NCBI GenBank assembly: GCA_016934955.1
Contig: JAFGRY010000026.1
Location: 62,001 to 126,000, forward strand
Source of the DNA: a bacterium
GTDB taxonomy: Bacteria; Zhuqueibacterota; QNDG01; JAGLOF01
Direction of reading: 5' to 3'
Length of the DNA stretch: 64,000 bases
The notes beneath the pieces were generated by a model. The model saw only the letters and a program-made list of their open reading frames with translations, made no database searches and had not been told where the DNA came from. Positions 46,458 to 55,266 of this stretch are shown here, one piece after another; position 1 is the stretch's first letter; the number at the start of each line of letters is the position of its first letter. The translations under genes were made by a program, and so were the position numbers.

Positions 46458-48647
46458 TTACCTGCTGATGATCAGCTGTTTCGTCTGAATACGGACACCG
46501 TTGCGAATGAGGGCGTATATATACATGCCGGAAGAGACGGGAATACCGCTGCTGTCCAGGCCGTCCCAGATCACTTCATGATACCCGGCCGGGGTCGCCC
46601 GTGCATGGATCTTCAGCCGTCTTACCATTTTTCCCTGAATATTATAAATATGGATGTCGATATCCGATGCTTCCGCGAGGCTGAAAGGAATGCGCGTTGA
46701 CTGGTTGAACGGATTCGGATAGTTCTGCCCGAGAAGGCTGCCCCGGTCGAAAGAGGCGGGCATCCCCGGATCGGAGGTAACATGCGTAAGATGCCGGTCT
46801 CCGAAGCAGTAAATTCCCGTTTCGCCTATGCGTGTGTAGAGATAATCGGAAGTGACGCGGTAGGCGAAGATTTCCCGCCAGGTATCGTCCGCATACGAAT
46901 AGAAGAGGACGGGGATGTCGGCCGGATGCGCTGCATTGACTTCATCCATGATTTTCTGAGTGTACGGAAGCTGCAGTACTACGGAATCAGGGAAGACATG
47001 GCCTGCCGGTCCCGTGTAAATAACCGCTCCGGCCGGCTCTGCATTATCGGGCATACTGGGTGGGGTGATGCAGGTGCCTGTTGTGAGGTGGAACGGCATC
47101 TGATAGACGCCGAAGGGAACGGTGAGGCTGGCACTCCTGGTCCCGAGTGCGTTCGGGATAGAGATCGTTCCCCCCTGACCGTCAATAAGGCTGACGGTCT
47201 TGCCGCTGATCATCTCATTCGCAACGGTGAATATGCTGACCCTGCTGAAACGGTTCACCATGTAGTCAGCGCCGGTAACCGTTACTCCGTTCGGGCCGGG
47301 TGTGAGATGTCCGTCCATATCGATCATGACGGAAAGAACTCTGTTCTCGCTGAGACTGATGCTGACATACTCGGCAAAGAGCTGTCCATTATATATCAAT
47401 GTATCACTGTTGAGCAGCACCGTCAGGCAGGAGAGGTCGATTCCGGAATAGGGGACCGGGTCCGTTACCCGGAAATAGAGCTGACTGTTGCGCCGGACAC
47501 CATCCGATCCGTGGAGGGGATAGAGAAAATCGAATACGGGGGCATACCGGTCATTATTGCTGAACAGGGCCTGTACGGAAAGGGGAGCGGTAACGGTCAG
47601 GGCAAGAGGGTTGTCAGTGCCCGGGACATCTCCCTGCCAGGCGGCGAACGTGTACTGCAGTGCCGTATCGGGAAGTGCCTCCAGGACAATCCCGGTGCCG
47701 GTGTCGAACCATGTCCCCGCGGGGAGAACAGAGATAGTGCCGCCTGCGGGAGGCGTCACAGTGAGAGAGACCCGGTACTGCATGATCCATGTTGCCAGTT
47801 GCGTGACCGGACCATCCATGGTAACAGTCGCTGTCTCATCACTGCCGCTGTAGGCCCCTTCGCCGCTGCCGGACCAGCCGTTGAATCTCGCCCGTTCGCC
47901 GGATGACAGGTAGTCGGGAGAAGCCACACTGATGACCGCTGTACCGCCCTCAGAATACCATCCCTCTCCTTCCGGCTTCCCGAAGTCGGAAATAATTTCC
48001 AGATAATGTTCCGTGCTGAAATACGCCCTGATTTCCACGGCTGAAGAGGGGACCGTGAAGAGCCGTTCACGGGGTGCGGCATCGCTCCAGTTGAGGAACC
48101 GGTGGCGTGATCCCGCCCGGGGCTCAATCAGTGAATCGACTGCGATGGTCTGCTGGGTGCCGGCTTCCCAGGAGAACACGGCCGGCGCCGTATACGCCGA
48201 ATCATTGACGAACATGACAAGCCCGGGGGGTGAGGTGGTCAGGGTGACGGTGACGATCGGTTTCGCGAGGATCGTATCTTCAGCCTTGTCGGCCGGCGCT
48301 CCGGTGAGTACGAGCCTGGCTTCGGCACCGTTGCCGGAGCCGTCATCGAAGGTGACGTTCAGGGTGTCACCGATATGCCAGCTGCTGGAGAAATTGGCGC
48401 ACCCGATGTACCAGGTGCCGGTGATATTGTCATACCCGCATCCGACCGAGTATTCATGAAGTGTTTCCTGGGGGCGGCTCAGGATAAACGCGGTAATCGC
48501 CAATTGTCCCGGAAATGTACCATCCGGGTAGCGAACGATACCGTAGGCTGAATGAGGCGTGTTGGCCAACGGTGCCGACATCAGCGTGTGCCAGCAGGCA
48601 GCCAGCAGTATGGATAGCACAGCCGAACGTAGCGTCGATTGTATCAT
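46458..48647 (-). CDS. Secreted repeat protein with FlgD-Ig-like C-terminal tail
   Basis: The 729-residue product has a signal peptide (to about LMSAPLA). An N-terminal module (about 32-116; GTWYIGCANFSSSWHIGDTLNVTF) is shared with the adjacent GH2 enzyme. Three 70-90-residue repeats of the bacterial Y-x-F-x-x-W type follow (HRFLNWSDAAP, ARFNGWSGSG, YTFAAWQGDVP). A Big/Ig-like region comes next, then a tail from NYPNPFNQST to KQLIISR. Such repeats are structural stalks of cell-surface proteins. Its start overlaps the stop of the GH2 gene by one base (TGATG), so it is translated from the same mRNA. Confidence 0.8.
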   Translation of the reverse strand: MIQSTLRSAVLSILLAACWHTLMSAPLANTPHSAYGIVRYPDGTFPGQLAITAFILSRPQETLHEYSVGCGYDNITGTWYIGCANFSSSWHIGDTLNVTFDDGSGNGAEARLVLTGAPADKAEDTILAKPIVTVTLTTSPPGLVMFVNDSAYTAPAVFSWEAGTQQTIAVDSLIEPRAGSRHRFLNWSDAAPRERLFTVPSSAVEIRAYFSTEHYLEIISDFGKPEGEGWYSEGGTAVISVASPDYLSSGERARFNGWSGSGEGAYSGSDETATVTMDGPVTQLATWIMQYRVSLTVTPPAGGTISVLPAGTWFDTGTGIVLEALPDTALQYTFAAWQGDVPGTDNPLALTVTAPLSVQALFSNNDRYAPVFDFLYPLHGSDGVRRNSQLYFRVTDPVPYSGIDLSCLTVLLNSDTLIYNGQLFAEYVSISLSENRVLSVMIDMDGHLTPGPNGVTVTGADYMVNRFSRVSIFTVANEMISGKTVSLIDGQGGTISIPNALGTRSASLTVPFGVYQMPFHLTTGTCITPPSMPDNAEPAGAVIYTGPAGHVFPDSVVLQLPYTQKIMDEVNAAHPADIPVLFYSYADDTWREIFAYRVTSDYLYTRIGETGIYCFGDRHLTHVTSDPGMPASFDRGSLLGQNYPNPFNQSTRIPFSLAEASDIDIHIYNIQGKMVRRLKIHARATPAGYHEVIWDGLDSSGIPVSSGMYIYALIRNGVRIQTKQLIISR

Positions 48648-51600
48648 CAGCGGGTAAGCACCATTTTTTCGGTTTTCAGGAGCATGCCTGCCTCTATCCT
48701 GGCCAAATATATACCGCTGGCGGCTTCGCGTCCGTTTTCATACCTCCCGTTCCAGGCAATCGAGTGCATACCCGCTTCCTGCTGCGCATGGAGAAGCCGG
48801 TTGACAACCCTGCCGCCGATGTCATGTATGGTTATGCGGACAGATGTCCGTACGGGAAGCGAGTATTGCAGCGTGGTCGATCCGTTGAAGGGATCGGGAA
48901 AATTCGGATAGAGCATCATGCCGGCGGGTCCCTGGCGGTCGTCGACCGCGGTCACCGACGCGCCTCTGTCCACGGGGTTCGCACTGAGCACGGTCAGGCT
49001 CTCCCGGGTCGGCTGGCCCTGATCATCGAAGAAGGTCACACGGAGAGTGTCTTTCGGGTGCCAGGGTCCGCTGAAGTTGCCGCACTGCACAAGCCAGTAT
49101 TCCCCGGTCAGGAAACAGCCCGGATCATCCGGTGTCAGTACATCACCGGGGCGGTTCGTGATACAGGCGCGGAACGATCCTTCCGGCAAGCCGGCGGCAT
49201 CGCCCCAAACGGCATGGGGGACGGAGGCGGCCACTGAGGACTGGTCCTCGTCGGTGTCCGGCTTCAGCCGGGCTGCCGCCGCCGTCGCCGCGGCGTTCCA
49301 GCCGACGCTGCTGCTCACATTGACATAGTAGCAGCCGCCGCCGACGGTGCTGAAATCGGTAGCGGGAATTTCCGGGATATACTGTTCGAAGCCCTGGAGA
49401 ACGCTGTTCCAGAGAGCGACGCCGTTACAGTTGGGGATATCGGCCATCAGCAGTGAGGCCGTGGTCAGATCGTTCCTCTGCAGGGGCAGCATAACGGCGT
49501 TGAACGATGTCGTTGGCGTGGTCGTTAACGCGTATGCAACGGAGGCAAGCATGCCGTGCATGGTGAGCGTGCCGCTGCCCGTGCTGTTGACGATCACCGG
49601 TGTGCCATAGGTCAGCGGGAAATCGGTGGCCGGGACACCGGGGATATACTGAACGACCCCCTGCCCGGCATTATCCCAGCGGAATACCGCATCCACCTGC
49701 TGAAACGCACCCGCCAGAGCGGATGCGGATGAGACCTGGGGCATCACCACCGGCAGTCCTATTTCATTGATGTCGGTGGTTGCGGTGGCTGTCAGCCCGT
49801 AGGTCACGATGCCGTACACATCAGAGGACCGGGAAATAATCCCCCCCTGATCGATAGCGTACATGCGGTAGAAGAGATGGTCACCGGCGTCGCCGATGAG
49901 AGATCCGACCGTTTCCGTGTACGCGTTGCCGGGAACAGAAAACGATGTTGTCGATGCCGGAGCAAAATCAACCCGGGAAGAGCGTTCGACACGATAGCCG
50001 GCGATGGAGACGGTGCCGCCTTCTTCATTGTCCGTTACGGGTGTCCAGTTCAGACCGAGAACATCGTTGTTGAGATCGCCGCTTATTCCGGTGACCCGGG
50101 ACGGCCGGGCAGATCCCTGGTTGAGCGTTTTGTAGTTAAGTACTTCTTCACACTGCTGGTTGCCATCTTTCCAGGTTGTCAGGTGCAGCTGAAACAACTG
50201 ATCGCTGCCCGAATAGGGAGCCTGAAACTGTATGTCGGTTTCGACTGTCTCCCCCAGGGCAATGGTCAAGCGACGGCTGCCTGTTTCATTGACCACACCG
50301 TTCAGCGTCGTTTTCCAGCGGAGTTCCACATCGGTACCGGCAGGGCAATCATTGAAAACGATAATCGTTCTGGTGACCGTTTCCCCTTCTCCGAATTGAG
50401 GGGGTGATGGCATCCAGTGGAATTCATGGTAGTGTTTGTCGAAAGCCAGAAGCGGATCCAGGGAGTTTTTCATGAAGGTGATCTCCTGGGGCGAGGGACT
50501 CCAGCTGTTATACGGACCCATGGTAAGGGGAACAGGCAGCCACATCCAGTCGAGCCTGTAGGGACGAATGTCGTCAAAGCCAAGATACCGCATGGCTCTC
50601 ACTTTGACGGCCTGTCTGCGTACATGCTCCGATTCGGTGAGCAAGTTCCCGCTCCATTCGAATTCTCCGCTGCTCATGGCAGTGTTTGGATCGAAGGGCA
50701 TATTGAAATTGGCCAGTGCCGTCTCCCATTTATTGAGAAACGTATAAATACCCCCGGATGCGGGCCATCCGTTTGGAAATCCGAATGTGTAGTGCCAGGA
50801 GGTAATCTCGGTAAGTCCGTTGACGTCTCCTGCGCATGAATACATGACAGGGCGGGTATCGTCCACCGATTTGATCGCGGTATCGAGATCGGCCAGCTGA
50901 CTCGGGATCAGGACGCTTTGCTGCGGGGCGAGCATTTCATTTTCAGCGCTCCAGATCATGATCGATGGATGGTTGCGGTCCCGGATAATCCACTCCTTCA
51001 GCCAAATTTTCGCATTTTTCACGTATTCAGGAGACCGGGGGAACATGATGCCGTAGATAGCAGATTCGGCGATAACCATCATTCCCTTTTCATCGCAGAT
51101 ATCGAGCATCCAGGCAGGAGCGGGCTGCTGGTGCAGTCTGATAACGTTGATATTCAGAGCGAGAAGAGAATCAACGATACTGATCCAGTCGGGTTTATTG
51201 ACCATATAATACATGAAGTGGGGTGTCTCGCTGTGGATGATGATATTGTCCCCCCTGAGATTGATTTTTACACCGTTCAGGGTGAAGTGGTCGCCGCTGA
51301 CCTTGAATTCACGGAACCCGAATCTGTCCTCCCGTTCATAAACGAGTCCGTTCTCGAACAGTTCGGTGCGGTGTGTATAGAGCGCCGGATTCTGCGGGGT
51401 CCATCGCTGCAGCGTTCCCGCCGGTTTTTCATAGGTGACCGATACAGAGCCCATGGAATCCACCTGTACCGGCGCATCGCCAATAATTAGGCCGAGTGAC
51501 GGGATCCATGATTTCACCCTGATTGAACGCTGTTCATTCGTTTTGTTCACGATGGTGAGCGTCACCCAAAGGCGGGAGTCCTGCACCAGTGTCTTGATAT

Positions 51601-52225
51601 GAACATCGGAACAGTACACGGGAGATCGGGAGATCAGTGCCACACTCCCGGTGATCCCCAGGTTGAATGCGTGTCCATAATACCCGGTTGGCCATCGGGG
51701 GTAGACCTGGTACTCTAAAAACCGGTAAGTATTGTACCGTATGGAGACCGTGACTATGTTGTTTGTCGAAGGTACATTCACGAAATTGGTGATATCGATT
51801 TCAAATGGCACATACCCGCCGGAATGGGAACCGGCGAGTTCGCCGTTTATATAAATATCAGTGACATAATTTACCGATTCAAACCGAAGAAAAATACGCT
51901 GTCCCGCCATGGAGGAAGGGACGTTAAAGGAACGCCAGTAATCGGCATCTGGATACCCTTCGACCACCCTCCAGGGGCCGTTTTCATTATTAGGGAACGT
52001 CACGTAGGCCGCGCTGAGGTTCCATACGTAAAACCCCGGTACTTCATTGGTCGATTCTGCCAGACCGACGGGCTGGAAATGCCAGGTGCCGTCGAGGCTC
52101 ACGGACTGTTCCTGGGCGAAAGCACTGCCATACAGGAGCAGACTCAGCAGGAACAGCAAAGCGGGAGCAAACCGTGTGATCCGCTGCTCCATACCGGTGC
52201 GAAGAAGTGGATACTTTTCAGGCAT
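48647..52225 (-). CDS. Secreted GH2-family glycoside hydrolase with FlgD-Ig-like C-terminal tail
   Basis: The 1,192-residue product has a signal peptide (ending YGSAFAQ) and a GH2 sugar-binding domain (SLDGTWHFQPVG, FESVNYVTDIYINGELAGSH). An immunoglobulin-like domain and a TIM barrel follow. The acid/base Glu is in IWSAENEM (about 428) and the likely nucleophile in SSGEFEWS (about 521). The C-terminal half adds a fibronectin-like region, two tandem modules (PVVMPQ and LPLQRN, both with QYIP-x-(V/I)-PATDF), the CANFS/CGNFS-type module shared with the next gene, and a tail from NFPDPFNGST to EKMVLTR. GH2 specificity (galactosidase, glucuronidase, mannosidase) is not resolvable. ATG 52225 is used; 52192 is an alternative. 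Confidence 0.88.
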   Translation of the reverse strand: MPEKYPLLRTGMEQRITRFAPALLFLLSLLLYGSAFAQEQSVSLDGTWHFQPVGLAESTNEVPGFYVWNLSAAYVTFPNNENGPWRVVEGYPDADYWRSFNVPSSMAGQRIFLRFESVNYVTDIYINGELAGSHSGGYVPFEIDITNFVNVPSTNNIVTVSIRYNTYRFLEYQVYPRWPTGYYGHAFNLGITGSVALISRSPVYCSDVHIKTLVQDSRLWVTLTIVNKTNEQRSIRVKSWIPSLGLIIGDAPVQVDSMGSVSVTYEKPAGTLQRWTPQNPALYTHRTELFENGLVYEREDRFGFREFKVSGDHFTLNGVKINLRGDNIIIHSETPHFMYYMVNKPDWISIVDSLLALNINVIRLHQQPAPAWMLDICDEKGMMVIAESAIYGIMFPRSPEYVKNAKIWLKEWIIRDRNHPSIMIWSAENEMLAPQQSVLIPSQLADLDTAIKSVDDTRPVMYSCAGDVNGLTEITSWHYTFGFPNGWPASGGIYTFLNKWETALANFNMPFDPNTAMSSGEFEWSGNLLTESEHVRRQAVKVRAMRYLGFDDIRPYRLDWMWLPVPLTMGPYNSWSPSPQEITFMKNSLDPLLAFDKHYHEFHWMPSPPQFGEGETVTRTIIVFNDCPAGTDVELRWKTTLNGVVNETGSRRLTIALGETVETDIQFQAPYSGSDQLFQLHLTTWKDGNQQCEEVLNYKTLNQGSARPSRVTGISGDLNNDVLGLNWTPVTDNEEGGTVSIAGYRVERSSRVDFAPASTTSFSVPGNAYTETVGSLIGDAGDHLFYRMYAIDQGGIISRSSDVYGIVTYGLTATATTDINEIGLPVVMPQVSSASALAGAFQQVDAVFRWDNAGQGVVQYIPGVPATDFPLTYGTPVIVNSTGSGTLTMHGMLASVAYALTTTPTTSFNAVMLPLQRNDLTTASLLMADIPNCNGVALWNSVLQGFEQYIPEIPATDFSTVGGGCYYVNVSSSVGWNAAATAAAARLKPDTDEDQSSVAASVPHAVWGDAAGLPEGSFRACITNRPGDVLTPDDPGCFLTGEYWLVQCGNFSGPWHPKDTLRVTFFDDQGQPTRESLTVLSANPVDRGASVTAVDDRQGPAGMMLYPNFPDPFNGSTTLQYSLPVRTSVRITIHDIGGRVVNRLLHAQQEAGMHSIAWNGRYENGREAASGIYLARIEAGMLLKTEKMVLTR

Positions 52226-52340
52226 ATGGTGTATTGTTTTCCTTCATTCCGGCAACATGCCGAAAACGTTAAATTCAATAGAATCAATGATCAAGCCGCG
52301 CGATTCCCGGACCAGGGATAGATACTGCAAATTTTCAGCC

Positions 52341-52374
52341 AAAAAAAAGGCAGATGGTGCCGCCACCATCTGCC
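52341..52374 (-). terminator. Rho-independent terminator of the ppiD-like gene
   Basis: On the minus strand GGCAGATGGTG pairs perfectly with CACCATCTGCC around a 4-nt loop and is followed by eight Ts. It lies 26 nt after the stop codon at 52400. Confidence 0.93.
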
Positions 52375-52399
52375 CTGAATCGTTTCTTTTTTGGAGTAC

Positions 52400-54208
52400 T
52401 TAGAAGTACATTTCGCGGTAGTCTTTGATGTCCGCTTTTGCCAGAAGATTGTTGTACCAGATAGTGAACGCTTCTTCCTGTTTCTTCTCAAGCAACTCCT
52501 GGTATTTCTCGTTATACGCTTCTTCAAAGGCCGACTCGTTTATCTCCTTCCGTTCCAGCACCTGGATGAGATATGCACCCTTGTCTGAAATCACCGGTTT
52601 GGATATTTCGTTTACCGCCAGACTGAATGCGGCACCGTTCATTTTCGCGTCTCTGCCGATTTTCGGCACATAAGCCTGAAGGGTAAAGAAATCGGTGGTG
52701 ATCAGGGCAAGGGAGTCATGCGCCGCCGCTTCGGCGAGCGAAGCGCCCGCTTCAATGCGTTCGTATGCCGCCTGACACAGAGCAGCCGCGTCCGCGTTTT
52801 TGGCGTCCTTTATCAGTTTCTGCCGAATGCCCGCCTGAACGTCTTCAAAGGGTTTCGGGCCTGCCTTTTTGATCTTTTTTATCTGGAAAACGACGATGTT
52901 GTTACCCGCGCTTACCGGGCCGCCGACAAATCCAACCTCTTCCGCAAAGGTGAGATAGGCGAGTCTGTCAGACATCCCGATGCCCGGGATGAACGACTGT
53001 TTGCTGAAAAAGGGTGATGTCGATACGGTCAGCCCCTCCTGCGCGCAGAGTTCGGTAAAGTCGACATTCGAGTCACCGGCTTCATCATGAATATACTGGG
53101 CTTTTTCATACAGATTGTCGACTGTTTCATTGCTGCTTTCGAACTTCAGCAGGATATGCCGGGCATGCATCTTCGTTTCGCCGTCTTCACGCTTGCTCGC
53201 GAGCACTTCGATGATATGCAGGCCGTACTGGGTCTGTACCGGGCCGAGAATGTCACCGGGGCGGGCACCGAATACCGCATCCGAGAAGGGCTGCACCATT
53301 TCACCCTTGCCGAAGAACCCCAGATCGCCGCCGGCTGCTGCGGTTCCGGCGTCATCGGAATAGGCTTCCGCAAGCTCTGCGAAACTGACGCCGTCTTTGA
53401 GCTCATCGAGGATGTATTGGGCGTCCTCATATGCCTGGGCGGTGTCGGATGCGGAGGGAATGCGCGGCATCAGGACATAGTCTATCTGCCTCTTTTCAAC
53501 GTCCTGATATTCAGCCTTGTGTTCTTCGTAGTACGCCTTTACCTGCCGGTCGGAAATTGCGATCGTGTCTCCGGGCAGTTCATTGGGATTGTAGAACAGG
53601 ATCGCCGCCTTGACCTGTTCATTCTCCAGACGATATTCCTCACGCACCTCCTGCTTTGACACCGTTACCGAACCGATGATCCGCTGACGAAGTTTCTGAA
53701 GCGGTATGACATTCACCAGGTAGTTTTCAATCGGGCGCCAGCTGTTGTAGTTCTGTGGATTGTTCAGGGCTTCATGGTACTTGACGATATCGAATTGGCC
53801 GTCGGTCTGGAACTGCTCGTTGCTGGTCAGAAAGGAGGGAGGGTTGTTGCGAAGCTGATAGACCACTTCTTCCGGAGACACAGCGATGCCCAGACGCGCT
53901 ATCTCGTCGGTGTAGAGCACCTCCTGCACCATCTGATTCCAGACCTGATCTCTGATCGAGCGCTGCTGATATTCGGTGATTTCCTCATCGCCCCGCTGCT
54001 GACTCAGCGCCTGCAGCTGCTGATTCACCGCATTCATGTAGTTCTGATAGAGAATCTCCCGGCCGTTGATTTTACCGATTAGACCCTTTTCCATGGGGCC
54101 GTTGGTTTTGAAACCGCCCATACCCCAGCTGAAGACGATCGTCGCCAGAAACGCCAGCAAAACGAACATCATGATATGTTTCATCTTGTCACGAAGTGCC
54201 TGCATCAT
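52400..54208 (-). CDS. ppiD: PpiD-like membrane-anchored peptidyl-prolyl isomerase
   Basis: The 602-residue protein has one N-terminal membrane helix (about 11-29, IMMFVLLAFLATIVFSWGM), a SurA_N-type chaperone domain (about 42-220), and a parvulin domain (about 235-345; GGDLGFFGKGEMVQPF, GPVQTQYGLHIIEVL). A second, more diverged rotamase-like half follows. By family it sits at the Sec translocon exit and helps fold periplasmic and outer-membrane proteins. It is the single gene between a promoter at 54249 and a strong terminator. Confidence 0.9.
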   Translation of the reverse strand: MMQALRDKMKHIMMFVLLAFLATIVFSWGMGGFKTNGPMEKGLIGKINGREILYQNYMNAVNQQLQALSQQRGDEEITEYQQRSIRDQVWNQMVQEVLYTDEIARLGIAVSPEEVVYQLRNNPPSFLTSNEQFQTDGQFDIVKYHEALNNPQNYNSWRPIENYLVNVIPLQKLRQRIIGSVTVSKQEVREEYRLENEQVKAAILFYNPNELPGDTIAISDRQVKAYYEEHKAEYQDVEKRQIDYVLMPRIPSASDTAQAYEDAQYILDELKDGVSFAELAEAYSDDAGTAAAGGDLGFFGKGEMVQPFSDAVFGARPGDILGPVQTQYGLHIIEVLASKREDGETKMHARHILLKFESSNETVDNLYEKAQYIHDEAGDSNVDFTELCAQEGLTVSTSPFFSKQSFIPGIGMSDRLAYLTFAEEVGFVGGPVSAGNNIVVFQIKKIKKAGPKPFEDVQAGIRQKLIKDAKNADAAALCQAAYERIEAGASLAEAAAHDSLALITTDFFTLQAYVPKIGRDAKMNGAAFSLAVNEISKPVISDKGAYLIQVLERKEINESAFEEAYNEKYQELLEKKQEEAFTIWYNNLLAKADIKDYREMYF

Positions 54209-54248
54209 TGTTGTCTGTACTCCCAGTTTTTATTAGAGCTAAACTTTA

Positions 54249-54277
54249 AATATAATTGTTATACAGGGTAAATGCAA
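54249..54277 (-). promoter_or_regulatory. Probable sigma-70-type promoter of the ppiD-like gene
   Basis: On the minus strand TTGCAT and TATATT are separated by 17 nt, with a second -35-like TTGACT just upstream. The predicted start is about 34 nt before ATG 54208. Only the -10 hexamer is a strong match. Confidence 0.45.
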
Positions 54278-54311
54278 GTCAATTTACCTGTTATCCTCTC
54301 TTCCTGCAGGA

Positions 54312-55109
54312 TCATTTCCGGACTTCTCCGGTTTTGACCTCTTCCCAGATTGCATCGAGTGCAGCGAGGTCCATCGTGTGCATGTCGCGACCGTGTTCGC
54401 GCGCTTTTTTTTCTACTTTGCTGAACCTGTCCGAAAATTTGTCAACGGCCTTTCTCAGGGCCGCCTCCGGATCCAGGGCGAGAAACCGTGCCAGGTTGAC
54501 GAGGGCAAAGAGAAGATCTCCGAATTCCTCTTCAATCCGGGCGGGATCGTTCTGCCGCATGGCCTCTTCCAGCTCTTCTCTTTCTTCTTTTACTTTGCTG
54601 TAGACCTCACCTATGGCGGTCCAGTCGAATCCGGTGCTGGCCGCCTTTTCCTGGATGCGCCGGGCCCTTGTGAGCGATGGCAGTTCAGCGGGGATGCCGT
54701 CGATTGCCGACCGCTTGCCCTCTTTTTTCTTGATCTGTTCCCAGTGTGCGGTCTGCTCTTCGGCGGTCCTGATCACCGCGTCCCCGAATACATGGGGGTG
54801 CCGTCGTATCAGTTTTTCGGATATGCCGAGAATGACATCATCGATGGTGAACCGGTTCTCGTCACCGGCGATCTGGGCATGGAATACGATCTGAAGCAGG
54901 AGATCGCCGAGCTCTTCCTTTAAATGGGGGTGATCGTTGTTGTCGATCGCTTCCAGCACTTCGTAGGTCTCTTCAAGCAGGTAGGGCCTGAGCGTCTCGT
55001 GCGTCTGCTCGCGGTCCCAGGGACATCCCTGCGGTGAGCGGAGAGTGGCCATTATTTCCGTCAGCTGTTGGAATGGATCCTGTTTCACGTCTACTCCTTT
55101 ACCGGTCAT
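54312..55109 (-). CDS. mazG: Nucleoside triphosphate pyrophosphohydrolase MazG
   Basis: The 265-residue protein has two MazG domains. One is CPWDREQTHETLRPYLLEETYEVLEAI with EELGDLLLQ; the other is KEEREELEEAM with EEEFGDLLFALVNLAR. The EExxE...ExxD metal-binding pattern is present in both. MazG hydrolyses NTPs and helps remove abnormal nucleotides or tune (p)ppGpp. It starts at ATG 55109 behind AAGGAGTAG. No toxin/antitoxin partner is adjacent. Confidence 0.95.
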   Translation of the reverse strand: MTGKGVDVKQDPFQQLTEIMATLRSPQGCPWDREQTHETLRPYLLEETYEVLEAIDNNDHPHLKEELGDLLLQIVFHAQIAGDENRFTIDDVILGISEKLIRRHPHVFGDAVIRTAEEQTAHWEQIKKKEGKRSAIDGIPAELPSLTRARRIQEKAASTGFDWTAIGEVYSKVKEEREELEEAMRQNDPARIEEEFGDLLFALVNLARFLALDPEAALRKAVDKFSDRFSKVEKKAREHGRDMHTMDLAALDAIWEEVKTGEVRK

Positions 55110-55202
55110 GGTGTGGGTAATGTCGCAAAATTTCCTGCTAATTTCAAGCGGAAACTCTTGGCGGGGATGTTTCAGACCTGTTTACGGGGATTGCGGCATA
55201 TG

Positions 55203-55239
55203 AAAAGCGGCCGTCCGCTGCATGCACGGACAGCCGCTT
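55203..55239 (-). terminator. Terminator after the HEAT-repeat genes
   Basis: On the minus strand AAGCGGCTGTCCG pairs with CGGACGGCCGCTT, with one mismatch, followed by a short TTTT run. It lies 28 nt after the stop of the 55267-56586 gene and ends the ECF sigma operon. Confidence 0.65.
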
Positions 55240-55266
55240 CTGCGACCGGTTGTTCGGCAGGTGTGA

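Noticed and set aside
46437..46461. Hairpin at the convergent end of the barrel and repeat-protein genes
   Set aside because: The near-perfect stem has no T run on either strand and overlaps the stop codon of the minus-strand gene, so it is not called a terminator.
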